Program-made: the position numbers and the translations under genes | Shown: in pieces, positions 7,459-11,999 of the stretch | Position numbering within the stretch: position 1 is the stretch's first letter | How the letters are laid out: each line of letters begins with the position of its first letter | Assembly (NCBI GenBank): GCA_005223375.1 | Contig: RXOD01005916.1 | Coordinates: 1-11,999, forward strand | Origin: Amoebophrya sp. AT5.2 | Lineage: Eukaryota; Sar; Dinophyceae; Syndiniales; Amoebophryaceae | DNA: 11,999 nucleotides | Direction of reading: 5' to 3' | Notes under the pieces: model-generated | What the model was told of the DNA's origin: nothing | What the model saw: the letters and a program-made list of their open reading frames with translations, nothing else | The model's database searches: none

Positions 7459-9085
7459 ATGGTAGCGATTCGTTTCAGCAAAGACCAGCACTGGGAGCGT
7501 GTCGGCCTCGACGCTTTCCGGGCTCAGGTAAAACGCCAACTTGAATCCTGCGACGCGCATCGGAAGCGGCACGACGCGACGACCAAGCCACTGAAAAAAG
7601 ACCTGAAAAATATTCTGAAGAACTTTCACGACCTGCAGCCGGCCGGAAATGAGCTGCAGGAGGCGATGCTGCAATACGACTGCCTTATCGCGGAGCTACA
7701 AGCTACCATCGAAGCGGAGAAGAAAAGTTGTTTGCCTCGCAATGTTCTGACCAGCACTGGATCTGGAACCGGATCGGTTCCGTCGAAAGTTGCGGAGGCC
7801 GCAGCACAGTCAACCTCAACAAGCAAAGCGACAAGTGCGGGGGAGGCTGCGTCGAGCGTGCCGAGCAAATGCAGTACGGTAGCAGCCACTAGGCCTAGGC
7901 CAGCTCCTGCGGAACAAGCCAGCATGGCGGTCCCTCCAGGTGGTCCAGCTGGAGCGCCGGTAGCCGATCAATCGAAAGTGCGCACTGCATCGAAGAACGC
8001 GACGGCTGGTGTAGCGTTAGCGAGCAGAATGCATCAGCAGTCGCTCGCAGTGGACGCGTTAAACGCTAGTGCCGCCCGCGTTCGCAGCGGCAGCGCCAGC
8101 AGCTCGAAGCAACATGCCCAGCTTCTGCACCAGGGCCAGCAGGAGCTTTTCCCATCGGCGGGAACAACCATAATGGCGAACGCTTTACCTCCTCCACTTG
8201 GTCCTGCAGCAGATCCGAATCTCACGACGACAAACACCAGCTCCGCCCGGTCATCAACTCTATTAACCGCGGAGCAGTCCTCGCCGCTGACAAAGTCGTC
8301 GTTGCCGCCAACCGGGGCAGGGGCGCCGGGGGGAGCTGCATATCATCAGCCGCAATTCGTTCAGCAGAACAAGCGGCTCGGCCAACCGGGCGCCACGCAG
8401 CTTCGCGGCCAGTCCTTCGTCGCGCCGAATATCGGCGGCCATCAGAGCAGCTTTCAGAGCTTCTACAGCGCGGGCAGCCCTAGTGTTCTTCTGGGCGGAC
8501 AGCCGGGGGGCTTGCATCTCGCGACCTCCCCGAGCTTCAATCGTGCGGGGAGGTCTGGGTTGGGGCTCGGGTGTGGCGCCCGCCGCTGCTTCTGAATTCA
8601 CCCATCCACCAGCGCAGCCCGATGAGCGGGGGCGGAGCTAGTTCTTTGCACGGACCAGGTGGCCAGCATCAGCAACTGGGCCTAAGCACGCCGGAAATCG
8701 GGAGTTCGGCAGCAGGCGCTGGAACAACAGCGGGCGAGGGGCAGAACCTCGGCGCAAGCACAGCCTCAAGCGTGGCAGGGGGGACGAGCGTCAGCAGCGG
8801 AGTCGGTGGAGTCACGCTCATGGGTGGGTCGACGCCGAGGTACTTGCTTTTTATACCTAGAATATCGATCTTTCGGGGGTCGGTTTGTTCATGTGTAGTT
8901 TTCGCAAAAAATCTTTTTGCCACCAGGAGATCCAGAGCGCTTCACCTACACCTTCACGAGACGTAAATAAGCCAACCCTCTACAACCACAGCCGTCTGTA
9001 CCAGAGCGGGCCAACGACGCTTAACTCTCCGTTCTTTCTGCGGAAGCCAAACATCGGCCTACCGCCGCAAGCGCCGACAGGATAA
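7459..9085 (+). CDS. Unrecognised coiled-coil protein with a long Ser/Ala/Gly/Gln-rich tail (about 487 aa)
   Basis: Not recognised. Proposed exons 7459-8552, 8618-8839 and 8938-9085 sum to 488 codons with the stop. Residues 1 to about 95 are helical and charged (FRAQVKRQLESCDAHRKRHD, later LQEAMLQYDCLIAELQATIE), a likely coiled coil. The rest, to the C-terminus, is low complexity: Ser, Thr, Ala, Gly, Pro and Gln, with patches such as QSSFQSFYSAGSPS and a terminal NSPFFLRKPNIGLPPQAPTG. This architecture suggests a scaffold or regulatory protein with a disordered tail, but no family is named. Start: the ATG at 7459 is the first in a frame that is open further upstream, so an upstream exon is possible. 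The first exon is sound; both introns are inferred from frame changes only, so the 3' half is less certain. Confidence 0.6.
8553..8617 (+). other. Proposed short intron (65 nt), low confidence
   Basis: The first frame ends at a TGA (8593-8595) while coding-like Ser/Gly/Gln-rich sequence resumes in another frame. GTCTGG (after GCGGGGAG) to CCAGCGCAG (ending at 8617) bridges them in phase 2, giving FNRAG-S-PMSGGGASSLHG. It is shorter and more GC-rich than the other introns here, so a single-base indel is a real alternative. Confidence 0.35.
8840..8937 (+). other. Proposed intron (98 nt) in the coiled-coil gene
   Basis: The donor GTACTTGC follows ACGCCGAG (phase 2). The obvious acceptor CACCAG (8926) would put the next exon in a frame that stops quickly. 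ATCCAGAG (ending at 8937) restores the long downstream frame and gives GSTPS|ASPTPSRDV. The donor is convincing and shared with the intron at 11738; the acceptor is a frame-based choice. Confidence 0.5.
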
Positions 9086-9752
9086 ATGTGCACGTGCTGC
9101 ACGTGGTGCAGTAGACTCTACTAGGAGCGTCCTTGCAAGAAGGATGACGATGAGGAAGAGAATGCTCAACCATGCAGCGGCCCCTGATGTTCGCGACCGT
9201 GACGACCCCAGGAAAAATATTGTTTGTTGCGCAGAAATCAGGAGAAGATGAAGTAGATCCACCTGATCGAGAACAAGATTCACGACCGCCACAGAGATCA
9301 TTATCATATCGATCATTTTGTGGTTTTTATTTTCCTGAGAAGAGATCTGTTTTACCGTCATGGATCCCCCAGATCAAAGTCAGCAAGGTTCCGCACAAAT
9401 CCATCGTGTTTGTAAACTGTTCGTATCAGGCTCGGTTTCTTCAGTCATCCCGTTCACTGTTGCAAGTCAACTGCCACATCAAGACACGTTTTGCCAGCGA
9501 CCATGTCTATGAGAATGTGTAATTGCTTCGTACGTATGACTATCAGCTTCTCGTTCTCATTTCCGCTTGTAGTTGTCCTGGTTCAAGAACTTGTCTCCTC
9601 GCGGGCAAGTATCATACCTTGATTATCATGTGTATTTGAGAAATACGGTCTGCGCGCTTTCGATTCGTTCCGCTCACCAATTTACGCCATGCCGAAGCTG
9701 CTACATTGAGCCTTGATACTTGACGACGACATCGACACGAGCAGCGGCGAAA
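9086..9752. other. 667-nt intergenic stretch
   Basis: It holds the CACGTG-containing inverted repeat immediately after the stop of the preceding gene. A 116-codon plus-strand frame (9172-9522) and a hydrophobic minus-strand frame both have poor codon bias and no recognisable domain, so neither is called. CGAGCAG ending at 9745 is a possible acceptor just before the ATG at 9753. Confidence 0.5.
9088..9111. repeat. Inverted repeat with two CACGTG boxes, just after a stop codon
   Basis: CTGCAC (9097-9102) and GTGCAG (9106-9111) form a 6-bp stem with a GTG loop. Two CACGTG palindromes (9091-9096 and 9100-9105) lie in the same 24 nt. The element begins 3 nt after the TAA of the coiled-coil gene, so it may be a 3'-end RNA structure; the CACGTG core is also the classic E-box/G-box. 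Confidence 0.55.
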
Positions 9753-10991
9753 ATGAACCATGAGGAGGAGCAGGCAATGGAGCTGGAGGCGCTCCAGTCC
9801 ATTTTCGTGCACGAGGGCGAGCTCGAAGTAATCTCCGATAAGCATTTTATCCTGCGGCTACTTCCGCACCCGGAGGAGGATGAGGAGAACGAGAACCACG
9901 TCGAGTGCAAGCTGGAAATAAGGTACGGAAGAAAACACTTCCTCGAATTTGAAATTTATTTTTCTTTCTGGGACGATCACGATGCGCTTACTAAATAGAT
10001 ACGGACACCAGCACTTCATCTAGTAGCACACCTGAAGCTGAATCAGAAACCACTTTAGGTATCCGCCGACTTATCCGGAAGTGCCGGCCGACGTCGAGCT
10101 TGTCGAGGCTGTGGCAGCGGCGACCGGTCCCGGCGCTGAAGCAGCTTCCTCCTCAGGACGACAGCTGCCGGAGAAGAAGATACCAGAGGTGAAGGCGGTT
10201 ATAGCCACGTCCATGGAGGAAAACGCAGGCATGGCCATGATCTATCCACTCGCCGAAGCGGTACAGGAGTACTTACGGGAGAACAACGTAAGAGAACTGA
10301 CTATGCACGAGGAAATGATGCTGCGAGAAAAAGCCAAGGGCGGTGGGGAGGAAGATGAGGACGACGAAGATGACGGTATAGAAGTGAAAAGGGTTTGCGT
10401 TTAAACATCGGGTTCAACGGTTTGTGTTGTATCGATCCCTGGATAGATGTAGTTGTAGATAGAGTACTACTGAATTATGAGGATGAGCTGTTATTAGTAT
10501 TACATAGCAACTATCTACTGACTTTTTTACAAGTACTTCATTTCGACATGATGAACATACAAGTTTACTTGCATGATCGAACGATCCCAGAATTCGACGG
10601 CGAGCCGGAGAACGGGCAGGAGGAGGAGTGGCGCGGGCTGATGCTGAAGGAGCTTTGCGCGGAGAGCGAGCGGTTGACTGCGCAGCTGTTTCTCGATTGG
10701 AGGACGAAGTACGAGAGCGAAACCGTCAAGAAGACTGTGAGTAAGATTTCTACTGTGTCCGGGAAGGCATTCTTCCAGAAGCAGCAGCAGGAGAATGGCG
10801 GATTGGAGGTTTTGAACGAAGCGGACGAAGAAAAGGCGGCCGACGCGTTCGAAATTGAGGACGACGGTGAGGGCGAGGGCGATGAGGAAGACGATGGGGA
10901 ATTTACGCCACCCCCACGAAGCCCGGTGGGCGAGGGTCGAGACGGCGGGGAGCAGCGGTGGATAGTCACAAAAAAAGCACCAGCGAAATGA
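9753..10991 (+). CDS. RWD-domain protein, RWDD1/DFRP2 (Gir2) family, 3 exons
   Basis: Exons 9753-9922, 10059-10375 and 10591-10991 join to 295 aa, somewhat longer than animal RWDD1 or yeast Gir2. Seen: an N-terminal acidic EEEQAMELEALQSIF helix (5-18) and the RWD hallmark YPPTYPEVP (58-66). Next come MEENAGMAMIYPLAEAVQEY (109-128), corresponding closely to the EENxGMxMIxxLxxAVQE segment of RWDD1, and an acidic run (156-162). LTAQLFLDWRTKYESE (191-206) corresponds to the family's FLxWKxKFxxE segment, then SGKAFFQ and a strongly acidic tail. Known for the family: these proteins bind and stabilise DRG2-type GTPases and associate with GCN1/ribosomes in translational control, in the cytoplasm. Unusual: about 28 extra residues lie between the acidic run and the FLxW segment. 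The start at 9753 fits the family N-terminus. Family call is firm; the third exon start is the least certain junction. Confidence 0.88.
9923..10058 (+). other. Intron 1 of the RWD gene (136 nt)
   Basis: The donor GTACGG follows GAAATAAG and the acceptor is CCACTTTAG. Splicing in phase 2 rebuilds Arg and yields CKLEIR|YPPTYPEVP, exactly the expected RWD strand-to-YPxxYP transition. AGGTA is repeated at both junctions. Confidence 0.92.
10376..10590 (+). other. Intron 2 of the RWD gene (about 215 nt; ends partly ambiguous)
   Basis: An intron is needed because the second exon's frame stops at 10402-10404. The donor GTATAG at 10376 (phase 1) fits acceptors ending at 10533, 10563 or 10590, all in phase. 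The last is preferred: codon use before 10590 is AT-rich and after it strongly coding. A donor GTTTGC at 10393 is phase 0 and matches none of them. Confidence 0.6.
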
Positions 10992-11497
10992 TGTTGATAC
11001 GCGAGACAAGAACCTCTTTCATGAAACTAACTGCTATGCGCAATGGCGCAATTGTGAACTGTTGTTCAATTTGCAACTGCGGCCGCGCACTATCCTGCTA
11101 GTTAGTACAGCTAAGCTGGTGGAGCTGGTTGCTGGACGAGAGGTACTTCCAGGTTCCACTGAGTCAGCATGTTGCAGGAGGATGAACCTGACGCAGAGAA
11201 CGGGTCATTTTTATTTTTGCTACGTCGCCGATCATCGGGGCTCGGGCATGCGTCGGTGGGGTGGCCGGAGCGAGCGTAAAGAACGGCCATGTGTACGTGT
11301 ATTTTTGCTGGCGGCGTTGTATCCCTTCGAGCTCGAGCTCGCGGCGTGAGAGTAGTGAGAGTGGCGCTTCTGGAAGTGGTAATCGTCGGAATCAAGAAGT
11401 TGTGGTTACGTGTGCAACCAACCAGCAACAGGAAAAACAGTACTGTCAGTCAAGTCCACTTCTACAACTAGCTACTCCTTCAAGAAGTGCCGCAAAC
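10992..11497. other. 506-nt intergenic stretch
   Basis: No confident gene. The frame of the downstream gene is open back to about 11261 but has mixed codon use and no good start, so it is left out. Possible acceptors close to the next ATG are GTCAG (ending at 11449) and CAACTAG (ending at 11471). Confidence 0.5.
11328..11341. repeat. 14-bp perfect palindrome CGAGCTCGAGCTCG
   Basis: The sequence equals its own reverse complement and is built from overlapping GAGCTC and CTCGAG. It lies about 155 nt upstream of the ATG at 11498. A dimeric DNA-binding site is possible, or it is chance in GC-rich DNA. Confidence 0.5.
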
Positions 11498-11975
11498 ATG
11501 ATTCCTGCACTCACGAGGCTTGGGCTCCAGAAGTCCGCTGCTTCGAGCACGGCTTCCGGCGCCGCGGCGTTGTCGACTTCTTCGTTTCTAATGAGCGCCT
11601 CGCCGTCGCCGTGCTCTTCTTCCATACGGTGCTTCAGCGACGCTCGCGCGCAGTACATCATGCGCTTTGGCAAGCACAAAGGCCAGTCGCTCGACCAGAC
11701 GCCCAAAGACTACCAGATTTGGCTGATGCGCGAAAGGGTACTTGCTTTGACAGGAGCTGGTCGCTTGCACTCCTAGCTCCTGCTGCGCTTCAAGAACTTT
11801 TACTTTGTCTATTCTTGTTTCGGAATCATACAACTCGAACTCCTTGATTCTCTCTCACCAAAAATGACAGGTATATCAAGGCAAGCCGGACATGGCAGCA
11901 GCCCTGATGGCACTTGGCTACAAAGTGGAGCAGTTCGACCAGTACCTTCGTTTTCGCTCACTGACTTGGGCTTAA
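11498..11975 (+). CDS. Probable mitochondrial small protein with FGKHKG (DUF3820 / ExoX C-terminal-like) domain, 2 exons
   Basis: Exons 11498-11737 and 11871-11975 give 114 aa. Residues 1-47 are rich in Ser, Ala, Leu and Arg with no acidic residue before D48, and contain IRCF|SDAR, a good R-3 presequence cleavage pattern (R44, cut after F46). The mature part starts with QYIMRFGKHKGQSLDQTPKD (52-71) and continues YQIWLMRERVYQGKPDMAAA. This matches the small-domain pattern (FGKYKGxxLxxxPxDYxxWL) of DUF3820 proteins and of the C-terminal domain of exodeoxyribonuclease X-like proteins. Its biochemical role is not established; no nuclease catalytic DEDD motifs are present, so it is a stand-alone domain and not an exonuclease. 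Mitochondrial location is inferred. The stop at 11973-11975 is inside the window, so the gene looks complete. Confidence 0.75.
11738..11870 (+). other. Intron of the FGKHKG gene (133 nt)
   Basis: The donor GTACTTGC follows CGCGAAAGG (phase 0) and the acceptor is AAAATGACAG. The junction gives IWLMRER|VYQGKPDMAAALMALG, continuing the domain helix. Without splicing the domain is cut after Arg80, and translation runs through 11 unrelated residues to a stop at 11774-11776. Confidence 0.85.
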
Positions 11976-11999
11976 GATTACAAAGATCCGCACTCGTGA

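Noticed and set aside
9059..9361. Hydrophobic minus-strand frame
   Set aside because: Apparent membrane-like segments come from AT-rich antisense sequence; its start and end have no supporting context.
9172..9522. 116-codon plus-strand frame in the 9086-9752 gap
   Set aside because: Weak codon bias, no recognisable domain and no supporting splice context.
11261..11497. Upstream open extension of the FGKHKG gene
   Set aside because: It has no suitable ATG and mixed composition, and would bury a good presequence with its cleavage motif.
1..11999. tRNA, rRNA, CRISPR, intact spliced-leader RNA or transposase
   Set aside because: None was seen on reading both strands; no cloverleaf, repeat-spacer array, intact leader exon or transposase motifs were recognised.

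Overview
The window reads as a gene-dense stretch of a small-genome eukaryotic nucleus. Bacterial-style operons are absent. At least three genes (mitochondrial phosphate carrier, RWDD1/Gir2-like protein, FGKHKG-domain protein) can only be read in full after removing GT-AG introns of about 130-215 nt, and in each case the reading frame closes exactly across the junctions. All genes lie on the + strand. Unidirectional arrays, repeated AG|GT at both intron ends and weakly conserved 5' splice sites are features I associate with alveolates, dinoflagellates in particular. A compact syndinean-type parasite genome would fit the gene density. That placement is inference: I did not find a dinoflagellate spliced-leader exon or a diagnostic RNA gene.

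Layout. 126-1602: mitochondrial phosphate carrier (SLC25A3 type), 4 exons, 316 aa, the most secure call. 1603-3048: about 1.45 kb without a confident gene, with one possible Cys/His-rich mini-exon near 2053 and a G-rich tract near 2810. 3049-5723: a large unrecognised Trp-rich protein, best read as two long exons joined across a 251-nt intron. It has a suspicious frame-unstable stretch around 3646-3830 and an acidic Ala/Gly-rich linker. 6111-6863: a second unrecognised protein (250 aa), which could instead be a third exon of the preceding gene because a phase-compatible junction exists. 7459-9085: an unrecognised protein with an N-terminal coiled coil and a long Ser/Ala/Gly/Gln-rich tail, with two proposed and less certain introns. 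9753-10991: RWDD1/DFRP2/Gir2-like RWD-domain protein, 3 exons, 295 aa. 11498-11975: a 114-aa protein with an apparent mitochondrial presequence and a DUF3820/ExoX C-terminal-like FGKHKG domain, 2 exons.

The genes do not form an obvious pathway. The phosphate carrier and the FGKHKG protein point to the mitochondrion, and the RWD protein to DRG GTPase and ribosome-associated regulation. The centre of the window (3049-9085) holds roughly 1,500 residues of protein that I cannot assign to any family, and this is where undescribed biology is most likely.
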